Assembly (NCBI RefSeq): GCF_021391675.1
Contig: NZ_CP090095.1
Location: 3,539,501-3,603,500, forward strand
DNA from: Neorhizobium galegae
GTDB taxonomy: Bacteria > Pseudomonadota > Alphaproteobacteria > Rhizobiales > Rhizobiaceae
Length of the DNA: 64,000 nucleotides
Reading direction: 5' to 3'
The notes below the pieces were generated by a model. The model saw only the letters and a program-made list of their open reading frames with translations. It was not told the origin of the DNA and did no database searches. Shown piece by piece: positions 41,723 through 50,055 of the stretch. Position numbers and translations under genes: made by a program. How positions within the stretch are numbered: the stretch's first letter is position 1; the number at the start of each line of letters is the position of its first letter.

Positions 41723-41747
41723 GGAACAAAACTCATGATCATGGGTT
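41723..41747 (+). promoter_or_regulatory. EcfG/RpoE2-type promoter for a candidate small RNA
   Basis: Plus strand GGAAC (41723-41727), 18 nt, TT (41746-41747) in GGGTTCAC. The only protein gene ahead is the bd oxidase more than 230 bases away, behind an intrinsic terminator, so the expected product is a short RNA. Confidence 0.68.
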
Positions 41748-41753
41748 CACCGC

Positions 41754-41840
41754 GGGTCGGACGCATGACCTCCACGCGGCCGACATTGTCATAAGTACCC
41801 TCCCCAACTTGGCGCTTCCCCTCACCGGGAAGCGCTTTTT
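41754..41840 (+). ncRNA. candidate stress-induced small RNA with anti-Shine-Dalgarno loops (~87 nt)
   Basis: The 5' end is predicted from the EcfG-type promoter, the 3' end from the terminator. The RNA would begin with a hairpin whose arms are GTCGG-A-CGC (41756-41764) and GCG-G-CCGAC (41776-41784), one A-G mismatch, and loop ATGACCTCCAC containing ACCTCC, complementary to Shine-Dalgarno sequences. An unpaired stretch follows with a second anti-SD run, TACCCTCCCC (41796-41805), then the terminator hairpin. Only a nine-codon frame is present, so it is not protein-coding. This layout recalls the cuckoo-type/CCUCC-loop RNAs of alphaproteobacteria and, in its stress promoter, Caulobacter GsrN. 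Identity with a known family is unproven. Confidence 0.65.
41812..41840 (+). terminator. intrinsic terminator of the candidate small RNA
   Basis: GCGCTTCCC (41812-41820), 6-base loop CTCACC, GGGAAGCGC (41827-41835), TTTTT (41836-41840). A perfect 9-bp stem with T-run, the cleanest terminator in the window. Cyd genes lie 140 bases downstream. Confidence 0.88.
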
Positions 41841-41979
41841 CGTTCACTGTGGCGGTCCGACGCAGGACTGCGGCATCGGGGCGCGCGGCATTCACGCGTA
41901 TTGATCTCTTGACGCCCCGCACCGATTGTCATCCGATGAGATGGGTGGGCCATTGGCCGCGCCAGAAAAGGGATACGCC

Positions 41980-43398
41980 ATGTTCGAGACCTTCGACGCG
42001 ACGCTGCTGGCGCGCATGCAGTTCGCCTTCACGGTCTCGTTCCACATCATTTTCCCCGCGTTTTCGATCGGGCTGGCGAGTTATCTCGCTGTGCTGGAAG
42101 GTCTTTGGCTGTGGACGAAAAAGGTCGTTTATCTGGAGCTGTTCGACTTCTGGAAGACGATTTTTGCCCTCGCCTTCGGCATGGGCGTCGTCTCCGGCAT
42201 CGTCATGTCCTACCAGTTCGGCACCAACTGGAGCGTGTTCTCCGACAAGGTCGGCCCGATCATCGGCCCGCTGATGGGTTACGAAGTGCTGTCAGCCTTC
42301 TTTCTGGAGGCCGGTTTCCTCGGCATCATGCTGTTCGGCCGCAACCGCGTCGGCCCCGGCCTGCATTTCTTCGCGACGCTGATGGTCGCGGTCGGCACGC
42401 TGATTTCGGCCACCTGGATCCTTTCCGCCAACTCCTGGATGCAGACGCCGCAGGGTTTTGCGATGAACGACAAGGGCCAGTTCATCCCGGCCGACTGGTG
42501 GGCGGTCATCTTCAACCCGTCCTTCCCCTACCGCCTCGTCCACATGGTGCTCGCCGCCTATCTGACCACCGCCCTTGTGGTCGGCGCGGTCGGCGGCCTG
42601 CACCTTCTGCGCCGCACCGCCCCCTTGCGGGCCAGCACGATGTTCTCGATGGCCATGTGGATGCTGACATTGGTCGCCCCGATCCAGATCTTTGCCGGCG
42701 ACCAGCACGGCCTCAACACGCTGGAGCACCAGCCGGTCAAGGTCATGGCGATGGAAGGCCACTACCAGAGCCATCCGGACGGCGCGCCGCTGATCCTCTT
42801 CGGCCTGCCGAACCAGGCCGAACAACGGATCGACTACGCAATCGAGATCCCGAAGCTTTCGAGCCTCATCCTGAAACACAGCCTCGATGCGCCGCTCAAG
42901 GGCCTCGACACGGTGCCGCGCGAATTGCAGCCGCCGGTACCAATCGTGTTCTGGTCCTTCCGCATCATGGTCGGCCTCGGCTTCGCCATGCTGGGCCTCG
43001 GCCTCTGGAGCCTTTACTGTCGATGGAGAGGCCGCCTCTACACCTCCGAATGGCTGCACCGGGCCGCGATGGTCATGGGGCCAGCCGGCTTCGTCGCCGT
43101 GCTCGCCGGGTGGGTGACAACCGAGGTCGGCCGCCAGCCCTATACGGTCTACGGCCACCTGCTGACCGCCAATTCCGTCTCGCCGATCGCGGCGGCGGCT
43201 GTGGGCTCCTCGCTGGTCGCCTTCATCATCGTCTATTTCCTCGTCTTCGGCGCGGGCACCTTTTATATCCTGCGGCTGATGTCCCGCCTGCCGCGCGATC
43301 CGAGCGGCGATCTCGGCGAAGGCCCGATCCGAACCGCCGGCATCACGCCGGCCCCGCATACCGCAACGCTCCCTGCAGGAGGCCGTCATGGTCATTGA
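41980..43398 (+). CDS. cioA: cytochrome bd-type quinol oxidase subunit I, cyanide-insensitive (CioA) type
   Basis: 472 aa, about nine predicted spans. Haem ligands are consistent with the early FTVSFHIIFPAFSIG (His near 18) and the conserved GRQPYTVYG (the GRQPW box, with Tyr). The quinol loop is short, as in CioA rather than the long-Q-loop CydA. It reduces oxygen with electrons from quinol. Start at 41980 (MFETFDATL) has AAAAGGGA upstream; the frame to 41926 lacks one. Subunit II overlaps by 11 bases. Regulation is not visible; the small-RNA terminator lies upstream. Confidence 0.92.
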   Translation: MFETFDATLLARMQFAFTVSFHIIFPAFSIGLASYLAVLEGLWLWTKKVVYLELFDFWKTIFALAFGMGVVSGIVMSYQFGTNWSVFSDKVGPIIGPLMGYEVLSAFFLEAGFLGIMLFGRNRVGPGLHFFATLMVAVGTLISATWILSANSWMQTPQGFAMNDKGQFIPADWWAVIFNPSFPYRLVHMVLAAYLTTALVVGAVGGLHLLRRTAPLRASTMFSMAMWMLTLVAPIQIFAGDQHGLNTLEHQPVKVMAMEGHYQSHPDGAPLILFGLPNQAEQRIDYAIEIPKLSSLILKHSLDAPLKGLDTVPRELQPPVPIVFWSFRIMVGLGFAMLGLGLWSLYCRWRGRLYTSEWLHRAAMVMGPAGFVAVLAGWVTTEVGRQPYTVYGHLLTANSVSPIAAAAVGSSLVAFIIVYFLVFGAGTFYILRLMSRLPRDPSGDLGEGPIRTAGITPAPHTATLPAGGRHGH

Positions 43399-44392
43399 CC
43401 TTCCCTTCATCTGGGCGGCCATCATCGCCTTTGCGGTGCTTGCCTATGTCATTCTCGACGGATTCGACCTCGGCGTCGGCATTCTCTTCCCGCTGTTTCC
43501 GGAAAAACGCCATCGCGACGTGATGATGAACAGCGTCGCCCCGGTCTGGGACGGCAACGAGACCTGGCTGGTACTCGGCGGCGGCGGGCTGATGGCGGTC
43601 TTTCCGCTCGCCTACGCGACGATCCTGCCGGCACTCTACGCACCTATCATCGCCATGCTGCTCGGGCTGATCTTTCGCGGCGTCGCCTTCGAATATCGTT
43701 GGCGCACCGGCCGGGCGCAATATCTCTGGAACTGGGCCTTTGCCGGCGGCTCGTTCATGGCGGCGTTGGCTCAAGGGATCGCGCTCGGGGCGTTGGTACA
43801 GGGCATTCCGGTTGCAAACCGCGCCTATTCCGGTGGTTGGTGGGACTGGCTGACTCCCTTTTCGATCGCCACCGGCCTTGCGGTCGTCATCGGCTACGCA
43901 CTGCTCGGCTCGACCTGGCTGGTGATGAAAACGACGGGCGACCTTCGCGACAAGGCCCGCGGCCTCTCCTACATCGCCGCCCTCGCGACGCTCGCCGCCA
44001 TGGCGATCTTCAGCCTCTGGACGCCCTTTCTCGAGCCGCTCTATCTGAACCGCTGGTTCTCCTGGCCGACCGCGATCTTCAGCGTCATCGTGCCCCTGCT
44101 GGTCCTCGGCTGTTTCTGGCTTCTGCTCACGGGCCTGAAAAACAACCGCGATAGCCGCCCGTTCCTTGCAGCGCTCGGCCTTTTCATACTCGGTTACGCA
44201 GGCATCGGCATCAGCTTCTACCCCTATATCGTGCCGACATCCGTGACGATCTGGGATGCGGCGGCGCCGGACGAAAGCCTCGGCTTCCTGCTGGTCGGCG
44301 CGCTGATCCTGGTGCCGTTGATCCTTGCCTATACGAGCTATGCCTACTGGGTCTTCCGCGGCAAGGTCGATCCGGAAGAGGGTTATCACTGA
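43388..44392 (+). CDS. cioB: cytochrome bd-type quinol oxidase subunit II (CydB/CioB)
   Basis: 334 aa, eight predicted spans. Family landmarks: IILDGFDLGVGILFPLFPEK near the N-terminus, VWDGNETWLVLGGGGLMAVF, and WWDWLTPFSIATGLAVVIGY. Overlaps cioA by 11 bases and the small DUF2474-like ORF by one base (TGATG), so all three are translationally coupled. Partner of CioA in the terminal oxidase. Confidence 0.94.
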   Translation: MVIDLPFIWAAIIAFAVLAYVILDGFDLGVGILFPLFPEKRHRDVMMNSVAPVWDGNETWLVLGGGGLMAVFPLAYATILPALYAPIIAMLLGLIFRGVAFEYRWRTGRAQYLWNWAFAGGSFMAALAQGIALGALVQGIPVANRAYSGGWWDWLTPFSIATGLAVVIGYALLGSTWLVMKTTGDLRDKARGLSYIAALATLAAMAIFSLWTPFLEPLYLNRWFSWPTAIFSVIVPLLVLGCFWLLLTGLKNNRDSRPFLAALGLFILGYAGIGISFYPYIVPTSVTIWDAAAPDESLGFLLVGALILVPLILAYTSYAYWVFRGKVDPEEGYH

Positions 44393-44505
44393 TGGCAGGT
44401 GGCGAAACTTTCAGGCGGCTCGCCTGGTTCGTCGGACTCTGGGTGGCCGGAGTGGTAACGGTCGGCATTGTCGGCCTGATCATCAAATTCTGGCTCGGCG
44501 CCTAG
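44392..44505 (+). CDS. 37-aa DUF2474/CydX-like small subunit
   Basis: MAGGETFRRLAWFVGLWVAG then a second hydrophobic half ending IIKFWLGA: one membrane span after a short charged head. Its ATG overlaps the cioB stop (TGATG). Short proteins of this kind (CydX, CydH, DUF2474) follow cydB genes and stabilise the oxidase. It converges with the regulator gene; the two stops share CTAG (44502-44505). Below the usual gene-caller length limit. Confidence 0.78.
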   Translation: MAGGETFRRLAWFVGLWVAGVVTVGIVGLIIKFWLGA

Positions 44506-45065
44506 CGCCGGGTCAGCGCCACCACATAACGCGCCGGTTCCTTGCCTGGGTTGAAGAAGACGCAATCGGCAGGCGGGCCGAGCAGAAGGCAATCGCCTTC
44601 TGTGAGATGATGCATCACCGTCCCCTCCTGAAAATCGAGCCGGCCTGACAGAACCCAGATCTGCTGGTGCTGGAAAGCGAAGGCGGATGCCGGATAGGGC
44701 ACGCGCACGCCGGAAGGCAGCGAAACGTCCAGAAGCTCCAACGGGGAATTGGCCGGGGAGACGGCGCGTCGGGTATAACCTGTCTCCGGATCGGTCCAGA
44801 CCGGCTGTTCCGCCTGCAGCGCGACGCGCTCCTGCGCCCGCTCGGCAAGCGCCAACAACACCGAAAGCGGCAGGCCGAAAGCGCCCGAAAGCCGGCCGAG
44901 CACGGTCGCCGTCGGGCTCGCCTCGCTGCGCTCGATCTTGCTGATCATCGCCTTGGACACGCCCGAGCGTTCGGCAAGCTCGGCGAGCGACCAGCCCCGC
45001 GCCTCCCGCTCGATCTTCAGCCGCGTGGCGATCGCCTGGACCGGGTCGTTCTCCATCTGCTGCAA
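44502..45065 (-). CDS. XRE-family regulator with cupin domain
   Basis: 187 aa. N-terminal helix-turn-helix (RLKIEREARGWSLAELAERSGVSKAMISKIERSEASPT summarised at ~14-50) and a C-terminal cupin (~110-180; FAFQHQQIWVLSGRLDFQEG and LTEGDCLLLGPPADCVFFN). Regulators of this PuuR/SutR type sense small ligands through the cupin. It is divergent from the monooxygenase gene at 45160, its probable target. TTG at 45065 has AAAGG upstream; ATG 45056 is the alternative. Confidence 0.88.
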   Translation of the reverse strand: MQQMENDPVQAIATRLKIEREARGWSLAELAERSGVSKAMISKIERSEASPTATVLGRLSGAFGLPLSVLLALAERAQERVALQAEQPVWTDPETGYTRRAVSPANSPLELLDVSLPSGVRVPYPASAFAFQHQQIWVLSGRLDFQEGTVMHHLTEGDCLLLGPPADCVFFNPGKEPARYVVALTRR

Positions 45066-45159
45066 GCGGCTTGCCTTTCAATGATCGTCTTCTATAGTGG
45101 ACAGAGACATCCTATAAGAGACACGCCTTGTCGGCAATGAGGAATTCAAAGGGAAGATC

Positions 45160-46521
45160 GTGACGCGCGAAATTCGTTTCAACGCCTTCGACATGAACTG
45201 CGTCGGCCACATCCAGCAGGGGCTTTGGGCACATCCGCGGGACCAGTCGCACCGTTATGCCCAGCTCCGATACTGGACGGATTATGCGAAGAGGCTGGAG
45301 GCCGGCCTGTTCGACGGCATATTCCTCGCCGACGTGCTCGGCGTCAACGACGTCTTCGGCGGCAGCAACGCGGCGGCTTTGAGAGGCGCAGTACAGGTGC
45401 CGGTCAACGATCCGCTGCTGCTGGTACCGGCCATGGCTGCCGTCACCGAACATCTCTCATTTGGCGTTACCGCCAACCTGACCCACGAACCGCCGTTCGT
45501 CTTCGCCCGCCGAATGTCGACGCTCGATCACCTGACGGGCGGCCGGATCGGCTGGAACATCGTCACGGGTTATCTCGACAGCGCCGCCAAGGCGATCGGC
45601 CTCGACGGCATGGCCGCCCATGACGACCGCTACGACCTCGCCGACGAATACATGGAGATCATGTACCGGCTCTGGGAAGGAAGCTGGGAGGACGACGCCG
45701 TGGTCTTCGACCGGGCGAACCACGTCTATGCCGACCCGGCCAAGGTCCACAAGGTCCACCACCGCGGCAAGCAATATGGCATCGAGGCGATCCATCTCTG
45801 CGAACCCTCGCCGCAGCGCACGCCGGTCCTCTATCAGGCCGGATCCTCGACCCGTGGCCGGCAGTTCGCCGCGACCCATGCCGAGTGCGTCTTCGTCAAC
45901 GGCCAGAAGATCGAAGGCGTAAAGGGTATCGTCGACGATATCAGGGCTCGCGCCGTCGAATACGGCCGCAACGCCGAGGACGTCAAAGTGTTCGTCGGCG
46001 CCACGATCGTCACCGCCCGCACCGAAAAGGAAGCGCGCGAAAAGTTCGAGGACTATCGCGCCTATGCGAGCTCCGAAGGTGCGCTGGTGCATGCGGCCGG
46101 CTCGCTCGGCATCGACTTTGCAAAATACGATCTCGACGAACCGATCGAGACCGGCAAGAGCTCGGCGATCGTCTCGAACGTCGAGGCGATGAACCGCACC
46201 GCCGGGCCGCAATGGACCAAGCGCAAGCTGCTCGAACAGATGGTGCTCGGCAGCCGCCAGGCGCCGATGGTGGGTTCCGCAGAACAGATCGCCGACAATC
46301 TCGTCGCCTGGATGGACCAGGCCGGCGTCGATGGTTTCAACCTGTCGCGTACCGTCGTTCCGGAATGTTTTGACGATATCATCGAACTGGTGATCCCGAT
46401 CCTGCAGGAACGCGGCCTCTACAAGACCGCCTATCGCGAAGGCCCCTTCCGTGAAAAACTGTTCGGAACGCCGCGGCTGTCGGAACGGCATATCGCCGCC
46501 AGATATCGCAGCATGGGATAA
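45160..46521 (+). CDS. FMN-dependent monooxygenase (NtaA/SnaA/DszA family)
   Basis: 453 aa of the bacterial luciferase-like fold. It begins TREIRFNAFDMNCVGHIQQG and shows the family blocks YWTDYAKRLEAGLFDGIFLADVLG, FARRMSTLDHLTGGRIGWNIVTGY and PQRTPVLYQAGSSTRGRQFAATHAE. Members oxidise substrates such as nitrilotriacetate or sulfonates using FMNH2 from a partner reductase, not seen nearby. The start is GTG at 45160 after AAGGGAAGATC. The MFS transporter gene starts 4 bases after its stop, so the pair is an operon for import and oxidative cleavage of an organic compound, presumably controlled by the divergent XRE-cupin protein. Confidence 0.9.
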   Translation: MTREIRFNAFDMNCVGHIQQGLWAHPRDQSHRYAQLRYWTDYAKRLEAGLFDGIFLADVLGVNDVFGGSNAAALRGAVQVPVNDPLLLVPAMAAVTEHLSFGVTANLTHEPPFVFARRMSTLDHLTGGRIGWNIVTGYLDSAAKAIGLDGMAAHDDRYDLADEYMEIMYRLWEGSWEDDAVVFDRANHVYADPAKVHKVHHRGKQYGIEAIHLCEPSPQRTPVLYQAGSSTRGRQFAATHAECVFVNGQKIEGVKGIVDDIRARAVEYGRNAEDVKVFVGATIVTARTEKEAREKFEDYRAYASSEGALVHAAGSLGIDFAKYDLDEPIETGKSSAIVSNVEAMNRTAGPQWTKRKLLEQMVLGSRQAPMVGSAEQIADNLVAWMDQAGVDGFNLSRTVVPECFDDIIELVIPILQERGLYKTAYREGPFREKLFGTPRLSERHIAARYRSMG

Positions 46522-46525
46522 ACTG

Positions 46526-47761
46526 ATGAGTGCCGCGACGACCTTGGAAACGCCGGCCGAAGGCCGCTGGTCGATGCTGGCTTTGCTGTGCCTTGCCGTC
46601 GTGCTCTCCTTCTCCTGCTGGTTTTCGGCAAACGCCATTGCGCCGGAGCTCAAGCGCGCCTGGTCGTTGTCCGAAAATGCCGCCACTTGGCTCACCAACG
46701 GCGTGCAGATCGGCTTCGTGATCGGCGCGCTGGCAGCAAGCCTCTTCAACCTCCCGGACCTCATCCGCATGAACCGGCTGATGGCGGCCTCCGCCCTGCT
46801 TGCTGCGCTCTCCAATGCCGCCTTGGCTCTGGAACCCGGCCCGGCCGGCGCCATCTTCTGCCGCATGGTCACCGGTTTTGCACTCGCCGGCGTCTATCCG
46901 CCGGCGCTGAAACTCGTCTCCACCTGGTTCATCTCCGGCCGCGGCCTGGCGCTGGCCGGCGTCATCGGCGCGATCACCGCCGGCTCGTCGCTGCCACATC
47001 TCTTCCGCGGCATGTCGTCGGCGGTCGACTGGCACAATGTCGTGCTGCTTTCGAGCGGTGCGACGCTGGTCGGCGCCGTTGTTCTCCTCCTCTTCACCCG
47101 TGAAGGCCCCTATCCATTCGGCAAGGCTCTTTTCGATCCCCGCCAGATCGGCCGGGTGCTGAAGGATCGCAACCTGCTCCTCGTCAACGGTGGTTATCTC
47201 GGCCATATGTGGGAACTCTATGCCATGTGGGCCTGGCTGCTTGCCTACCTGACCGCAGCACTCGACAAGGGTGGCACCGGCATCAGCAGCGAAGCCTCGC
47301 TGCTCACCTTCATCGCGGTTGCGTCGGGCGTCTTCGGCTGTTTCGCCGGTGGCGTGCTCTCGGACCGTTTCGGCCGCACCGCCACCACAGCCGGCCTGAT
47401 GATCGTCTCCGGCGCCTGTGCGCTGACCATCGGCTTCGTTTTCGACGGCCCCTTCTGGTTGCTGGCGCTGGTGGTGATCGTCTGGGGGATTTCGATCATC
47501 GGGGATTCGGCGCAATTCTCCGCCGCCGTCACCGAACTTGCCGACCGCAATTACATCGGCACAGCGTTATCGCTGCAGATGGGCATGGGTTTCGCGCTGA
47601 CGATCTTCATGATCTGGCTGATGCCGCATCTAGCCGCGCTGCTTGGCGGCTGGCGGTGGACGTTCGTTTTGCTGGCGGTCGGGCCGATCTTTGGAGCCGC
47701 CTCCATGCTGATCCTGCGCGGCAGGCCGGAAGCCGTCCGGCTCGCCGGCGGTAGGCGCTGA
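46526..47761 (+). CDS. MFS transporter
   Basis: 411 aa with 12 predicted spans: MLALLCLAVVLSFSCWFSAN (first), GVYPPALKLVSTWFISGRGL, and the loop-type GGVLSDRFGRT between the central spans, a standard MFS motif. Cotranscribed with the monooxygenase gene (4-base gap), so it probably imports the monooxygenase substrate. GGGATAAACTG precedes the ATG at 46526; the frame to 46451 lies inside the upstream gene. Substrate unknown. Confidence 0.9.
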   Translation: MSAATTLETPAEGRWSMLALLCLAVVLSFSCWFSANAIAPELKRAWSLSENAATWLTNGVQIGFVIGALAASLFNLPDLIRMNRLMAASALLAALSNAALALEPGPAGAIFCRMVTGFALAGVYPPALKLVSTWFISGRGLALAGVIGAITAGSSLPHLFRGMSSAVDWHNVVLLSSGATLVGAVVLLLFTREGPYPFGKALFDPRQIGRVLKDRNLLLVNGGYLGHMWELYAMWAWLLAYLTAALDKGGTGISSEASLLTFIAVASGVFGCFAGGVLSDRFGRTATTAGLMIVSGACALTIGFVFDGPFWLLALVVIVWGISIIGDSAQFSAAVTELADRNYIGTALSLQMGMGFALTIFMIWLMPHLAALLGGWRWTFVLLAVGPIFGAASMLILRGRPEAVRLAGGRR

Positions 47762-47869
47762 TCGGGCGACGAGGCGCGGCGACGGAATTTGCTTGCGCGA
47801 ATTATTCGGGCGTATAATAAGCCGTGATGCCGTGCGAGAACGGCCTGCCCGTTCCTCAGGAGATGACCC

Positions 47870-48511
47870 GTGAACCGCCGCACCTACCATAGGGCAAGCG
47901 AGGCCGAGCGGCGCGAGGACCTGATTGCCGCGACGCTCGATTGCATTGCCGAATTCGGCATCCAGGGCGCGACGGTCCGCCAGATCGCCATGCGCGCCGG
48001 CGTCACCGGCGGGTTGATCCGGCACTATTTCAGCAGCAAGGACCAGATGCTGCAGGCAGCCTACCGCAAGGTGATGGCCGGCATGACCGAGGCGGCGGTT
48101 GCTGCCGCGATCGAAGGCGAGACGGCCCGCTCGCGCCTGCGCCGCTTCATCGTCGCCAATGTGACGCCGCCGGTCACCGACCCGCGCACGCTGTCGCTCT
48201 GGGCCGCATTCATCAGCCATATCCAGATCGACCAGAGTTTCGCCGCCATCCACCGCGAAAACTATCTCTCTTTCCTTGAAGCTCTGGAGACGCTGCTGTC
48301 CGCCTTCTTCGTCGAGGAGAAGCGAGCACTGAGCCCCGCCCAATGCCGCACCTATGCGATCGGGGTCAACGCGCTCGTCGACGGCCTCTGGCTGGAGGGA
48401 ACACTTGCGGCCGATACGTTTGCGGAACACGAACTCGCAGAAAATGCCCTGATCTCCGTGGAAGCGCTGCTGCGCCTGCAGCCCGGCGAGCTTTCGGCCG
48501 AACAACGATAG
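47870..48511 (+). CDS. TetR-family regulator (BetI-like)
   Basis: 213 aa. The helix-turn-helix (~17-62) reads RREDLIAATLDCIAEFGIQG, ATVRQIAMRAGVTGGLIRHY and FSSKDQMLQAAYRKV, the BetI pattern (VTGGLIRHYF). The C-terminal ligand domain has SLWAAFISHIQIDQSFAAIH and the Trp-containing DGLWLEG. BetI proteins control choline/glycine betaine genes, but none is adjacent; the aminotransferase 15 bases downstream is the likely operon partner. CAGGAGATGACC precedes the GTG/ATG-type start. Confidence 0.87.
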   Translation: MNRRTYHRASEAERREDLIAATLDCIAEFGIQGATVRQIAMRAGVTGGLIRHYFSSKDQMLQAAYRKVMAGMTEAAVAAAIEGETARSRLRRFIVANVTPPVTDPRTLSLWAAFISHIQIDQSFAAIHRENYLSFLEALETLLSAFFVEEKRALSPAQCRTYAIGVNALVDGLWLEGTLAADTFAEHELAENALISVEALLRLQPGELSAEQR

Positions 48512-48526
48512 GAAAAGGAACCACCG

Positions 48527-49735
48527 ATGCGTTATGCCTCGATCACCGACCGCCTCGCCCATCTCGGCTCCGGCCGCTGGGCACTCCACCTGACCGCCCG
48601 CCGCATGCAGGCATCAGGCGAGGACATCATCGAACTCACCATCGGCGAGCCGGACGTCAAGCCGGACAAGGCTCTGCTCGACGAGGCGGCGCGCGCCATG
48701 TATGCCGGCCGCACCCGTTATTCCAACGGCCGCGGCGAGCCGCCGGTGCTAAAGGCGCTTGTCGAGAAATATTCGAAGCGCCGGCCAGGTGTCACAGAGC
48801 GCAATTTCCTCTGTTTCCCCGGCACCCAGACCGCTCTCTACGGCGTCATGACCGGCCTCGTCGAAGCCGGCGACGGCGTACTCGTCGGCGATCCGCTCTA
48901 TGCGACCTATGAAGGCGTCATCGCCTCCACCGGCGCGCATATGATCCCCGTGCCGCTGCGTCCGGAAAAGAAATTCCACCTGCAGGCCGAGGACCTCGAA
49001 CGGGCGATCACGCCGGAGGCCCGCGTACTGCTCCTCAACACGCCGCACAACCCGACCGGCGCGGTGTTGACCGCCGCCGAGATCGCCGCGATCGGCGAGG
49101 TCTGCCGCAAGCATGACCTCTGGATCGTTTCGGACGAGGTCTATGAGCAGTTGATCTTCGAAGGCACGCCCTTCGCCTCGCCCTTCGACATTCCGGCACT
49201 GGCCGAACGTACCATCGCGGTCTCGTCGATCTCGAAATCTCACGCCGCCCCCGGCTTCCGTAGCGGCTGGGCCGCCGGCCCGGAAGAGTTCTGTGAAAGA
49301 CTGCTGCCGGTGTCCGAGACCATGCTGTTCGGCGTGCAGCCCTTCATCTCCGACATGACCGCCATGGCGCTGTCGCAGCATTTCGACACCGCCGACGTGA
49401 TGCGGGAAAACTATCGCCGCCGTGCCAGGATCGTCGAGAAGGCCTTTGCAGGCAGCAACCTCGTCAAGCCGATGCCGCCGGAAGGGGGCATGTTTGTCCT
49501 GCTCGACGTGACCGCCACCGGCCTCAACGGCGAGGAATTCGCCTGGGAACTGCTGCGCGAGGAGAAGGTCGCCGTCATGCCCGGCACCTCCTTCGGCGAC
49601 CAGGCCGCAGGTTTCCTGCGCATCTCGCTGACGGTCCCGGACGATGTGGTTGCAACCGCCATGGAACGTATCGCCGACCTCGCCGGCCGCATCGCATCCA
49701 CTGCGAGAGACCGCGCGACGACGCCGATGGCGTGA
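48527..49735 (+). CDS. aminotransferase class I/II (aspartate/alanine aminotransferase type)
   Basis: 402-aa PLP enzyme of fold type I. Key segments: IIELTIGEPDVKPDKALLDE near 27, TRYSNGRGEP, NTPHNPTGAVL (~168-178), the Schiff-base Lys in SSISKSHAAPGFRSGWA (~235-251; Lys in SISKS), and a C-terminal PGTSFGDQAAGFLRIS. Encoded 15 bases after a BetI-like regulator, which may control it. Amino donor and acceptor not determinable from the sequence. GGAAAAGGAACC precedes the ATG. Confidence 0.92.
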   Translation: MRYASITDRLAHLGSGRWALHLTARRMQASGEDIIELTIGEPDVKPDKALLDEAARAMYAGRTRYSNGRGEPPVLKALVEKYSKRRPGVTERNFLCFPGTQTALYGVMTGLVEAGDGVLVGDPLYATYEGVIASTGAHMIPVPLRPEKKFHLQAEDLERAITPEARVLLLNTPHNPTGAVLTAAEIAAIGEVCRKHDLWIVSDEVYEQLIFEGTPFASPFDIPALAERTIAVSSISKSHAAPGFRSGWAAGPEEFCERLLPVSETMLFGVQPFISDMTAMALSQHFDTADVMRENYRRRARIVEKAFAGSNLVKPMPPEGGMFVLLDVTATGLNGEEFAWELLREEKVAVMPGTSFGDQAAGFLRISLTVPDDVVATAMERIADLAGRIASTARDRATTPMA

Positions 49736-49821
49736 GCGGAGTTCACGATTGAAATCCACGAACGAGACGGGCTATGCTCGCTTCCGGTTGATTTCAAAAC
49801 TGCCCATCGGAGGAGCGCAAC

Positions 49822-50055
49822 ATGCCCCATGTTATCGTCAAAATGATCGAGGGCCGCTCTGAAGAGCAGAAGCAGGCGCTGACGGCCGAGGTGACGAAGG
49901 CGGTCATGACCGCCCTCGGCTCTGCCGAGAGTTCCGTGTCGGTCGCAATCCAGGACTTTCCGAGGGACGCCTGGACGGACAAGGTCTACGTGCCGGATAT
50001 CCAGGGGCAGCCGGAGCTTGTCTACAAAAAGCCCGGTTATGATCCCTTCAAGTGA
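49822..50055 (+). CDS. 4-oxalocrotonate tautomerase family protein
   Basis: 77 aa, typical for the family. Pro1 follows the initiator Met (MPHVIVKMIEGRSEEQKQAL) and acts as the catalytic base. Central helix TAEVTKAVMTALGSAESSVS and the FPRDAWTDKVYVPDIQ tail. Enolic-acid tautomerisation in aromatic or other degradation pathways is typical; the partner pathway is not evident. GGAGGAGCGCAAC precedes the ATG. It overlaps the 3' end of the DUF763 gene by 19 bases (convergent). Confidence 0.88.
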   Translation: MPHVIVKMIEGRSEEQKQALTAEVTKAVMTALGSAESSVSVAIQDFPRDAWTDKVYVPDIQGQPELVYKKPGYDPFK

